Source: Platanthera guangdongensis (lineage: Eukaryota > Streptophyta > Magnoliopsida > Asparagales > Orchidaceae). Taken from it: 64,000 nt of DNA. Each line of letters opens with the position of its first letter. Positions within the stretch are counted from its first letter, which is position 1. The stretch is taken from NCBI GenBank assembly GCA_039583875.1, contig CM077150.1, positions 47,258,261 to 47,322,260 on the forward strand, written 5' to 3'. The notes below the pieces were generated by a model. It saw only the letters and a list, made by a program, of their open reading frames with translations. It ran no database searches and was not told the origin of the DNA. The translations under genes and the position numbers were made by a program. Below, piece by piece: positions 11,338-22,181 of the stretch.

Positions 11338-11578
11338 CATTCATAATAAAATTACAAAATGTTGTAAAGCAGGATTATAAATCAGGGCAAACATAAACAT
11401 GTATCAATCACACATGTATATATAGACATTATCTCAGAACAATTATGAAATAAATTCATCACACAGCAAATTTATCACACAACACATTGTTCTAATAACT
11501 TGTCATATCCATTTTCCAAAAGTTTACAGAATGTTTATCATCAAAAGATTTAATAGTAAACTTAAGAAAATTTCAATT

Positions 11579-14435
11579 CTATTTCTGTTCAGCCTCCTTA
11601 ATTACTATGCCCTTCCCAGATTGTACTTTGGCTTATACTGAGGCTTCAGTGTCTTCAGCAGCAGCATGCTTTTTCCCTTTAAGCTCCTTCTTCTTTAGCT
11701 CTTCAACTTTGATCTTTTGCCTCTCAAAATAATGATAAGGCTTGGGAAAGTACTTGCTAGGCTCCTAGACAGTAGGAGGTAGCTTTCCCATCTTGGCCTT
11801 TCTCCTGTATTGGACTATGGCTTCTTGCCTTGTCTCATGCTTTCTCCATTCCAATTCAGAAAATCATTTATTTCTGTCTTGAATGTTATCTTTTGCAGCT
11901 TTCCATGCAGTTAAGATTATGTTTCTTGAAGTGGGGCTCCACTGTTCAAAGTCTGGTCTTTGTTCAGCTTGTTCCCTGAACCTCTTCTTAGACAATCTAG
12001 TTTCTTCTTCTTTCTGCAGAGCTTATTGCATAGCATCTGATACTGGCTGAACCACTTTTTCTAGAATATCCTTCTGAGTACCATCAGGTGGACTATACAT
12101 GGTCTGGATATCAGCATGTATTATATCAAAATTTGGAGGAGGGTAGATGACTTGAGCCACTTCAGGTTGCTCCCCTCCTAGATATGCAGGATTAATTTCA
12201 GATTCTGCCACATTATCATCATCACACAGAGGAGGATATCCAAGAGTAGCTCTGATAGAATTAGAAATCCATTTAGCATGATCAGAGCTGGCTTTGACTA
12301 ATACTCTCTCCCCCTTTATGACTTCTCTAACCATGTGATCCCTCAGATCATCCTTTTGAAATCTGATTTGGGCATCCAAATAGTTGACTCCATCTTTAAA
12401 GTAAGGTTTCAACCTTTGGAGTTTGCCAGTTATGATCTTCTGAGAGTCTTGTATGGAAGTCTTAACAGCAGTAATTTCCTCTTGGAATGCTTTGTCAAAG
12501 TCTGCTTTAGCTGTAGCATTAGAAGTAGTCAGTCCAGCAGCTATGTTCTGCATCTCAGTGATAATGGCATTGTGAGACTCTGTCAAATTATCATTCATCC
12601 TGATTTGATTTTCCAGTACATAGCCTTGCTTGACTTCAAGTTCATCCACTTGAGCTTTTATCTTCTCCTGATGTGTAGCCAAGTACACCACTGCATTCCC
12701 TCCCTTGTGGAAGCAGTCTGTCATCTCCTTCTTATTAAGATTCATTTAAAATCTTATAGACTTTATATCTTGGGCTAGATCAAATTGTAGAGACTTGTGC
12801 CCCTCATCCACATATGTTTCTATGGCTTTTCTGTGCTCATAGAGTTTGATTTGCATAGCAACCATCAGTGCACTGTAATCTACTGATGGTGCTGACTGTA
12901 GTACAGGCTGTGATGCTACAGTTTGCAATGCCTTCTTATAATTTTGACTTCTTCTTTTGAAAACTTGAAACTTCTTTTTCTTAGCCCTTGTTGCCTCCTC
13001 ATCTTCAGAAGCTGAGGTACTGGCTATATCTACCCTCTCCTTAGGTAGCTCTTCAACAGCTTTTTTGCTTCTCTGGCTCTTGCCTTGCTGTTTCTTCTTG
13101 AATTTGTACTTGCTCCCCCTCAACTGGAGCATTCTCCCCCTCAGCAGCAGCATTGTCCTTTTCAAGATCTGCTTGATCTAGATTGAGGAAGAGATCTTCC
13201 ATAGTAAACCCTTGTGGAGAATGGGCTGGAGATACTATGGGCTCATCTACCACTGGATCAGATACAACTTGAACTTCAACAGATGTGTCTTCCATGACAA
13301 CATCTGGGAGTTGGCTATCCAACTGAGTTTGCTGATTAACATTACTTAATGGATCAGATAAAACAGTATCCACTTTAAGGAAATCTAAAGCATTAAGCTC
13401 AGTGATTAGCTCAAGGATGATGTTGGTTTCTTGCTCACTCTCAAGAGGAGTTGGCTCTTCCACTACTAGTGGCTCCCCCTGGAATGAATCATGGTGTAAG
13501 GGGCTAGCCTGAGGTAGCTCACCCTGCCTTTCAGCAACTACTTGTTGGGCTGGAGACTTCACAGCAGTGCCAGTGTCTTCTTCATCAGGTGTGAAGACCA
13601 CTTGCTCTTCACTACCAGAGCTGCTAGTTGAAACCTGAGCTACTGGAGCAGTTTTCTTCTTCTTCTTCTGGGGTGTTACTTTCTCTGGTGTTATTTTCTC
13701 AGGGGGTATCTTCTCAGGGGTTGGCATCTCTTTTGACAAAACCCTGTCCCATCTAGAGAATATCCTCAAGTCCATTTTCCTCATGTGGTTGATTTTTGTG
13801 CCAGTAGCTTGACCCATAACCTCTGGTAAACTACCAGCAAGGTATAAACTTAAGATCCTACCCAAGTTGGGTTTCTTCAGACTTTCTTTGATCTTTTCAA
13901 AGACTATAACAGACCAATCTGTTTTCAAAGTGAAGATTATCCTTGTCATAATACTGAACATATGGGCTGATACCCTATCATGCCCTTCAGGCTTACTTAA
14001 GATTACCTTGCCAACAATTTCAAAAAGGAATTTCCCCTGGCTGTTCATGCCCTTTCTATTAAACACTGATCCAATTTTCATTTTAGAATCCAGACCACAC
14101 CATGCCAATGCATCTCTGGTCCTGGAAGCAGTAACCTATTGTTCTTCCTTAGTTCTTGGTAACTGAAGGACTTTCCTCAAACTTTTTGGTGAAACCTTAA
14201 CCTCTTCACCATGAACCCTGTACTTGATCTTGAATCCAGTGTCGTCTATAGTTGCTCCATTTAGGAATTCTAAGACTTCTTTCTTCCAGATCTTTGTGGG
14301 CTCTGAAACAAGAAAGTCCAACCCCGAGTCTGCAACTAGGGTTATCATATTCTTGATTTCTGGGTCTGCATCACCAAACGCGTCGCGCACCAGTTCATAG
14401 CCTTCATTGACGTTCTCCTCGAGCTTTGGCGCCAT
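11579..14435 (-). pseudogene. Element B ORF3 (Sirevirus third ORF, broken)
   Basis: It starts MAPKLEENVNEGYELV at 14435 and ends with IVIKEAEQK and TAG at 11579-11581, about 950 codons. The N-terminal third has a motif series like that of the plant-transposon-protein family found in such third ORFs (WKKEVLEFLNG..., VKVSPKSLRKVLQLP). A low-complexity acidic, Ser/Pro-rich middle follows, then a likely coiled coil (about 12400-12740) and a conserved basic C-terminus (WSPTSRNII, KYFPKPYHYFE). I see no signal peptide or clear membrane segment, so calling it envelope-like would be by position only. Lesions include stops near 14136, 12746 and 12022 and a frame change near 13055-13165. Confidence 0.8.
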
Positions 14436-14531
14436 TAGGGTTTGAAGAATTTGAACTGAGAGAAGAGAGGTGTCGACACACAAGTTTGGTCTCGAAACGT
14501 TTGAAAGCGTGTCGACAGACAAAGGCAAAAT

Positions 14532-14541
14532 CCTATTTATA
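14532..14541 (-). promoter_or_regulatory. Candidate internal TATA box for ORF3 of B
   Basis: TATAAATAGG lies about 100 nt upstream of the ORF3 ATG and just downstream of the palindrome block. It has the same position as in A and F. Confidence 0.6.
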
Positions 14542-14585
14542 CCTTTCTAGGTTTAAAGATGAAAAGGCGGGTCAGCTAACTTAAA

Positions 14586-14920
14586 TTGTGTCGACACTAT
14601 CGATAAGTGTCGACACTAACTTATAATGTCTCGACACATATGTGTCGACACAAGTTTAGTTAACAGATATATGTTTCGACACTTGTTTATGTGTCGACAC
14701 CACATAACTCGACATTTAGTCGAGACTTTACCTAGAGAATTCTGAGTAAAGCTTAAGTGTCGACACCACCTTGGATGTGTTGACACCTACTTGTCATGTG
14801 TCGACACTAATTTTCTGAAGTGTCGACACCAACTTCATAGATGTGTCGACACCTTTTCACTGAAGTGTCGACACCAATTTTCTGTCTCGACACAGACAAC
14901 TCTGTGTGTCGACACTATTT
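14586..14920. repeat. Palindrome array between pol and ORF3 of B
   Basis: About ten exact TGTCGACA palindromes plus variants such as TCTCGACA and TTTCGACA occupy the gap between pol (ends 14942) and the ORF3 TATA box. Confidence 0.88.
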
Positions 14921-14941
14921 TACTTAGCCATTCTTATAAAC

Positions 14942-17900
14942 TTATTCTAAGTTTATCATTCCTAGTTCAATTTTAAACCTATTGAACTTAGTTTCTTCTA
15001 GGGGCTTAGTATACATATCAGCTAGTTGATTATCTGTTTTAACATATTCTAGTAAAATATCTTCTTTCTCTACATGCTCCCTAAGAAAATGATATTTTAT
15101 TTCAATATGTTTAGTTCTACTATGGGAAACAGGATTATGTGCAATTGATATAACACTTGTAGAATCACAAAAGAGTGGAGTTCTACTTACCTGAATTCCA
15201 TAGTCCTCAAGCTGATGTTGTATCCATAGAAGTTGAGCACAGCAACTTCCTGCAGCCACATATTCTGACTCTGCAGTGGAGATAGCCACACTTGTTTGTT
15301 TTTTGCTACTCCAAGAAATCAGTCTTCCACCTAGGAATTGACAGGTTCCAGTTGTGCTTTTTCTGTCTTCTTTGCGTCCTGCAAAGTCTGCATCTGAATA
15401 ATCTGTTAGTTCAAAATCCCCATTCCTAGGGTACCAAAGGCCTAGATAAGGAGTGCCCTTTAGATATCTCAATATCCTTTTGACTGCTGTCAAATGAGAC
15501 TCCTTAGGGCATGCTTGATACCTTGCACAGACACATGTAGCATACATGATATCTGGTCTACTTGCAGTCAAATATAATAGGGAGCCAACTATCCCTCTAT
15601 ACAAAGACTCATCTACAGGTTTCCCTGTATCATCCTTGCTAAGAGACATACTTGACCCCATAGGAGTCTTCATGGTACTGGATGAATCCATACCATACTT
15701 CCTTATGAGTTCTAGGGTGAACTTAGACTTGCATATGGATAAACCATTCTCAGTCTGTCTTACTTGGAGACCCAAGAAGAACTTAAGCTCTCCCATACTA
15801 CTCATCTCAAATTGTCCTTGCATTAGTTTTGCAAACTTTTTGCAAAAACTACATTCAGTAGACCCAAATATTATGTCATCTACATATATTTGGACTAGTA
15901 TTACTTTGCCTCTGGATTCCCTAAGGAATAGAGTCTTGTCTATTTTCCCCCTTGTAAACTTATTCTCAATGAGGAAACTAGACAGGGTTTCATACCAAGC
16001 CCTAGGGGCTTGCTTTAACCCATATAATGCTTTCCTAAGTCTATAGACATGATTAGGTAGAGTTGAATCAACAAAACCTGATGGCCGTTCCACATAGACT
16101 TCCTCTTTTAGATTACCATTCAAAAATGCTGACTTGACATCCATTTGGTAAACTTTAAATCCTTGAAAGGTTGCATAGGCCAGAAACATCCTTATGGCTT
16201 CCAGTCTTGCTACTGGAGCAAAGGTTTGATCAAAGTCAATACCTTCTTCCTGCCTATATCCTTTAGCAATCAATCTTGCTTTGCTCTTAATGATGACTCC
16301 ATGTTCAACCATCTTATTCCTAAAGATCCACTTGGTCCCAATTATGTTGTGGTCTTTTGGTTTAGGAACAAGCTCCCAGTCCTTACATCTCTTGAACTGA
16401 TTCAGCTCTTCTTGCATTGCCTCAATCCAATGAGGGTCTAGGATGGCTTCTTCAAACTTCTTTGGTTCAACTTGGGATAGGAAACTGGAGAAGAGCACTG
16501 CATTCAGATTTATGCTCCTTGTTTGTACCCCTTGTCTTAGATCACCAATGATTTGTTCTGCTGGATGATCTCTAAGATGCCTATTGGCTGGAGGCATCCT
16601 AACTTCAGGTTGAACTTCTTCAGTTTCTTCATCTTGCTGTACTCCTTGAACTTCTTCTTCATTAGGTACATGTAGTACTCCCCCTGGACAACAACCACTG
16701 TCTTCTACTTGCTGTCTTGCAGTAGGTTCTTCTTCTATAGTGAGCTTGTCCATCTTCTTTATTATACCTGTGGGGCTGCATACACTACTAGACAACTCAT
16801 TGTTAATAAGTCTAGTTTCATCAAATACTACATGTACAGATTCTTCTACAACTTGTGTAGACAAGTTGTAGACTCTATAAGCCTTACTATTGTTACTGTA
16901 CCCAACAAAAATTCCCTCTTGGGACTTGGCAGCAAACTTAGTCAAGTAATACTTTCCATTATTAAGTATAAATCACTTACAACCAAAGATCCTGAAGTAG
17001 GATAGGTTTGGTTTCCTGCCTTTCACAACCTCATAGTGGGTCTTGTTGTGGCTTTTAGTAATGGTAGCCCTATTAATAACATGGCATGCAGTATTGACTG
17101 CTTTAGACCAGAAATATTCTGGTAGTGATGTATCACTTAATAGGGTCCTACCAGCCTCAATCAAGGTTCTATTCTTCCTCTCAGCAATGTCATTTTGCTG
17201 AGGTGTCCTTGGTGAAGAAAACTCTTGAAATATCCCAAATTCTTCACATAGTTTTGTCATACTATCAGACTGAAATTCAGTGCCATGGTCACTTCTTATT
17301 TTGACCACTGTACTATCTAGTTCATTCTAAATTTGTTTGACAAAGCTATAGAAGACACTAGGTGTTTCAGATTTCTGTCTAAGGAAGAACACCCAGGAAA
17401 ACCATGAGTAGTCATCTACAACTACAAAGGTATAGACCTTCCTACCTAGGCTGTAAATTGGCATTGGACCAAAGAGATCCATATGCAAGAGGTATAAACA
17501 CCTCACAGCATCTTTGTTTTCAATGCTTCTAAAGGTGGATCTAGTCTGCTTGCCCTTTTGACAAGCTGAGCAAATACCATCTTTAATACGCTTAACTTGA
17601 GGACCATTCCTCACTAGCTCTTTACCAAAGAGTTTGCCAATTGTCTTGTAGTTTAGATGAGCTAGCCTCTTGTGCCATTTGACATAATGAGAGACTGTCT
17701 CATCAGCTACAAGACACACTGGAGAACCATTGTTCTCAACCATAATGTCTAAGCAATAGACATTCCTTTTTCTATAACCAGTCAAAATGATCTCTTGATC
17801 ATTTGACCTCCTGATATGACAACCATCTTTCACAAATGAGATGTTATATCCTACATCACTCAATTGACTTATACTAATAAGGTTATGTTTCAAACCTTTA

Positions 17901-18109
17901 ACATAGGCCACTTGAGTAATTGTAATAAATGAGTTAGATATGTTACCAAAACCCTTGATGATTCCTTTTTCAGAACCACCAAAGGTGACTTTTGGACCAT
18001 CCTTGATGGGTGTGTAGTCCTTTAGTAAACCCCTTGTTCCAGTCATATGTCTGGAACATCCACTGTCCAAGTACCATATTGGGGCATGGCCACTTGGACT
18101 CACCTGCAA
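14942..18109 (-). pseudogene. pol: Element B pol, nearly intact Ty1/copia polyprotein
   Basis: In order: protease (LDSGCSRHM, near 18040), GAG-pre-integrase with HLNYKTIGKLF and CSACQKGK, integrase core (LHMDLFGPMP; RSDHGTEF; PRTPQQND), a clade-typical linker, RT with YVDD at about 15875-15886, and RNase H ending GMINLE. Only two premature stops interrupt it: 17327-17329 (in the integrase) and 16973-16975 (TGA at a Cys codon after FRIFG). It shares the gag frame, separated by a UAA at 18116-18118. RT and RNase H are uninterrupted over 667 codons, so this is the best reference copy of the family's RT in the window. Confidence 0.96.
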
Positions 18110-18115
18110 AACAGA

Positions 18116-20130
18116 TTAGTGAACCTTAGAACCCAAAGAATTCTTGGGTCCTTGGTACTGGTTAGTTTGCTTCCTAACAAAGCTACCTGCAGGTTTTCTA
18201 ACAGGCAGTTTGCTACTCACTTTGGCACTTGCATTGTGCCAACAGTCCATTGCAAAGTGGCCTACCTTGCCACAGCACCAACACTCAAACTTATTGTACC
18301 TTTGCTTAGGTACAGTCTTAGCTGTTTTATCTACAGCTGACTTGTTGAGAGTTGGGGCTTTGCCCTTGGACTTGGACTGAACAGTCCTTGCAGGTTTAGT
18401 AAAACCCAGTCCAGCTTTACCTTTGTGATGAACAAATTCATCAATTAAGGGTAGAACTGACTTAGGTTTAGAAAACCTAGCAACTAAATCTCTCTCCTTC
18501 TGAAGATTAATCTCCAGACTCTTGATTTGATCATTCTTAAATGATATAGTCCCCATCTGAATCACAGTTATGTGCTTCAGTCTGGCTACCTCATTTAGCT
18601 TTTGATCAAACAACCTCTCATAATCAGTTGCAGCCATTTTGAGACTTGCAATCTCCTTAGCTTGACTCTTGGCCAAGGATTTGCATTTCTTAAATGCTTG
18701 CAACAGAACTTTATATTCATCTATCAACGGATGAATATCCTCTTCAGACTCAGATGCACTCTCATCATTTGATTATGATGAATCTGTTTCTGAACTAGCA
18801 CAAGAAATTGAACTCAAAGAACAATGTTGTACCTTACTAGGTCCTGGCTGCTCCAGGATTTTGTCACTTTCTGTCAATGCCATTAGCCCTTGATACTGAC
18901 TGTCTTCTTGTTCATATATAGAGTTCATGATCTGAATGAACTCTTCTTCTTCTTCCTCAGCAAACAGTCCTATATATGCCTCAACATCTGACTCAGTTTC
19001 TGATGAAGAAATATCTGACAGGCTCTTATCCTTTTTGGCAACAAAAGACTTTTCCTTCTTGCCCTTGTATTGAGTCTTTTTCTTGTCATTAGACTCCTTC
19101 CTTTTCTCCGGACAGTCTGCAACAACATGTCCTTGTCTATTACAGTAATAACAAACTATTTTTGAAAGAGTTGCTTTGCTAGACTTAGTCTTTTTCCTGT
19201 CTTTATTTGAAGACTTTTTATTCTGATAATAGTCTTCTTTACCCTGTGAAGTAGATGGTCTTGTCCTCCACTGTTTCTTCTTTAAGAACTTCTGAAAATG
19301 TCTTGTGAAGGCAGCAAAGTCCTCATCACTTTCACTGCTTTCAGACTTTCTGCTGGCTGACTCATCTGACTCAGTTTCAGCTACTTTTGGTGGTGGAGTT
19401 GGTGACTTACTTCTGTACTTTTGGGGGGCTTCTGTTTTGAAGGCCACTGTCCTTTCTTTATGATCACTTCTTGTTGATTTCTCCTCTTCTTTCCTCACCA
19501 TTAACTGCATTTCATAGGACAGCAGTTTGCCAAACAGTGTTGGTGGAGGAATTTCTGCCAACTTTGCCATTTCCCTAATGACACAGATCTTGGTGTCCCA
19601 ATCTTTTGTTAGGGACCTTAGAAACTTATCATTGAGCTCATAATTACTGAACTCTCTGCCATAGGACATTAGCTCATTCATAATCCTATAGAACTTCTTA
19701 TAGCATTCAGTTATGCTATCAGCTTTACCTTGTCTAAAGCTTTCATACTCTTGGTTTAGCAAAGATTTTCTACCTTGCCTCACTTCTTCAGAACCCTCTA
19801 TGTACATAATAAGAGTATCCCACATTTCCTTGGATGTCTTGTAGTGTATCAGATTCTGAAAGGTAGCATCATCTATAGCACTCACAATGATGTTCTGAGC
19901 CCTTTTTTCCATTGTGGCTAGAACAATCTCATCCTTTGTCATTTCAGAGAATTCCTTTGGTGTTCTCTGATTTGCATCTAAGACTGACACCTTCATGGGC
20001 ACATATGGCCCTTCTTTCACTGTGATATAAATCCTAGGGTCTGAGGCTTCCATAAACAGTCTCACCCTTTCCTTCCAGATACCAAAGATCTCTTTTCTAC
20101 ATATGGGTAGCTTCATGGATCTCAATTCCT
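18116..20130 (-). pseudogene. gag: Element B gag, two zinc knuckles
   Basis: The capsid region (FGIWKERVRLFMEASDP, MWDTLIMYIEG, NDKFLRSLTKDW) is followed by a basic/Ser-rich linker, a first knuckle CYYCNRQGHVVADC (near 19120-19165), an acidic stretch, a coiled-coil-like segment and a second knuckle CWCCGKVGHFAMDC (near 18240-18290). There is one premature TAA at 18773-18775. The start codon is missing because the deletion junction at about 20141 cuts just before codon five of the F equivalent. The terminal UAA at 18116-18118 is shared with F and, in position, with E. Confidence 0.92.
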
Positions 20131-20140
20131 TATGATTCTT

Positions 20141-22170
20141 TTTAGGCAGAATTCAGAATAAAACACAGAATTATATCTACTTTATCACAGCACACATTCA
20201 GCAATCACAGAATTCCACAAGCAACCAGTAGACATATAGTTTTATAGTGGTTCCCCAAGGTTTGGGTACATCCACTTTCCCCCTTCGCCTATCTAATAGT
20301 GTACCAGATTCGGCCAAACTCCTCCACTATCGCAGAACCCCAAAACAGGTTCCTACAGCTCAGGCCCAAGGCCCTACAACTCAGCTTCTTCACAAAGCCT
20401 ACACTCAGCCACCAAGGCCTACACTCAGCCACCAAGGCCTACACTCAGCCACCAAGGCCTACACTCAGCCACCAAGGCCTACACTCAGCCACAATAGGCC
20501 TACACTCAGAGATCCCAATCTCCTACACTCAGCCTTTATACTTACAGGCTTACAAAGACTCAGATCCCTAAGGATCCTATAAGATAATATGAATACAAAA
20601 ATTGTAACTCAACAACTCAGAGAAAATAGAGAAGAGTTGTGAGTTTCTTGGTGAGTTCTTGGAAGAACTCAACTGAAATCAATCTGACTTGACTTTCTTC
20701 AAAGCTTCTTGAATGTAGAACACAATAAGATTGACCTCTTCTGCAGTTGATCCTTGATCTCTGCTACTTAAGATTCAGAATAAATCTGAACCCTTCTTCT
20801 CAGCCTGGTTCCAACGACTGACTTCTTGGATGGAGCTCTCTCTCTCCAACTACTTGGATCTTCACTTGATAGCTAGATCTTCTTTGTATTACTTGATGTG
20901 TTGATCTTCTAATCAATCTGTTCAATCATCAGTTTCTGTAGACAGTGTAAGCCTATTTATAAGCCTTCTTTATGGTAACCGGCTGGTCTGGTACATAACT
21001 GATTTCTGACAACTCTGACAGGTGCAGTAGACCGGCTGGAATGACAGCTGTCAAGTCATCCAGTCAGTTCTTGAAAATTCTGTAACTGTCTGCAAGTGTC
21101 GAGACTGTCTGTCTTTAAGTGTCAACACTTATAGACTAAGTGTCGACACAGGTTGACTAAGTGTCGACACTAGCCTACAAGGTGTCGACACAACTCCTTG
21201 TGTTGTAGATTTTATATCTCGACACTGCTTCTTCTTCATGTGTCGACACTGATAATGTGTGTCGACACAAGTACTTGTACTTCAGTATATTGCTGAATTC
21301 TTGTAAGTGTCGACACATCTCCTTTGTGTCGACACATCTTCATGTGTTGAACTTGTCCAGTGTCGACACAACTTCTTGGTGTCGACACAAGCCTTTTGTG
21401 TTGATACTTGCTGAGTGTCGACACAGCTCCTAGTGTCGACACATTCTTCTTCTGTTGAGACTTTTGCTGAGTGTCGACACATCTCCTTTGTGTCGACACT
21501 TGTACTTAGAATATTTTTTGAACTTTGCTAAGTGTCGACACAGCTCCTTGTGTCGACACTTTCTTCAAGTGTTGAGTCTTCAGCTGAGTGTCGACACATT
21601 CTTTCTTGTGTCGACACTTTCTTCAAGTGTTGACTCTTCTGCTGAGTGTCGACACATTGTTCTGGGTGTCGACACTTTCTTCAAGTGTTGAGTCTTCTGC
21701 TGAGTGTCGACACATCTTTCTTGTGTCGACAGTTATACTTAGTCTCTGCTGACTTTTGCTGAGTGTCGACACAGCCTCCAAGTGTCGACACTTTCTGATG
21801 TCGACACAGTTTCACCGGGTGTCGACACAACTGTTAAGTGTTGACACTGCTTCACTGGCTTTTCTTCATTGAGTGTCGACACAGCTCCTTGTGTCGACAC
21901 TTTCTGTCTGGTGTCGACTTTGCATCCCTGGTGTCGACACAAATACTCCAAGTGTCGACACTGCTTGCCTGGGTGTCGACACAAGTCTTCTTAAGTGTCG
22001 ACACTTTCCCTCTGGGTGTCGACACATGGACTTAGAAACTTTTTCTTCTTTCCTGTAAATACTTAACCTGCACAAGGTAACTCAAAACACATCAAATACA
22101 TTTTGATGTATATCATTGAGTTGGGCGAGGCTTCTTCAAATCAGGTACATTAGAACCAATGTACCCAACA
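20141..22170 (-). repeat. Element B 5' LTR, truncated at its 3' end
   Basis: It starts TGTTGGGTAC at 22170 on the minus strand and aligns with 9228-11289 until CTGCCTAAAAAG at about 20141. There the last ~65 bp of LTR, the PBS and the leader are missing and gag sequence follows directly. It includes five clean 20-bp tandem repeats (20397-20500), TATA at 20952-20961 and a palindrome array (about 21100-22025). Confidence 0.92.
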
Positions 22171-22181
22171 GTTACACGGGG

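Larger units (their letters stand above)
9228..22170 (-). mobile_element. Element B: Sirevirus-like Ty1/copia, minus strand
   Basis: Read on the minus strand it runs 5' LTR (22170-20141, truncated), gag (20130-18116), pol (18109-14942), palindrome block, TATA, ORF3 (14435-11579), PPT and 3' LTR (11289-9228). Perfect 5-bp duplications GTTAC flank it (9223-9227 and 22171-22175). It lies inside C's 3' LTR. A deletion removes the end of the 5' LTR, the PBS and the gag ATG, so it can no longer replicate. It is closely related to F. Confidence 0.95.
3682..22176 (+). mobile_element. Element C: gag-only Ty3/gypsy retrotransposon, split by B
   Basis: The LTRs begin TGTAACA and end TGTTACA. The 5' LTR is 3682-5698. 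The 3' LTR is 7204-9227 plus one base at 22176, beyond inserted element B. Flanking target duplications are CAGGG (3677-3681) and CGGGG (22177-22181), one mismatch apart. The internal region is only about 1.5 kb: a tRNA-Met-type PBS, a gag pseudogene and a PPT. No protease, RT, RNase H or integrase is present. This matches the architecture of non-autonomous TR-GAG elements. The LTRs and gag are recognisably related to complete element D, a plausible relative of its helper. Without B the element is about 5.55 kb. Confidence 0.93.

Noticed and set aside
11579..14435. ORF3 as a retroviral envelope protein
   Set aside because: Position fits, but I find no signal peptide, membrane helix or cleavage-site pattern in any of the four copies.
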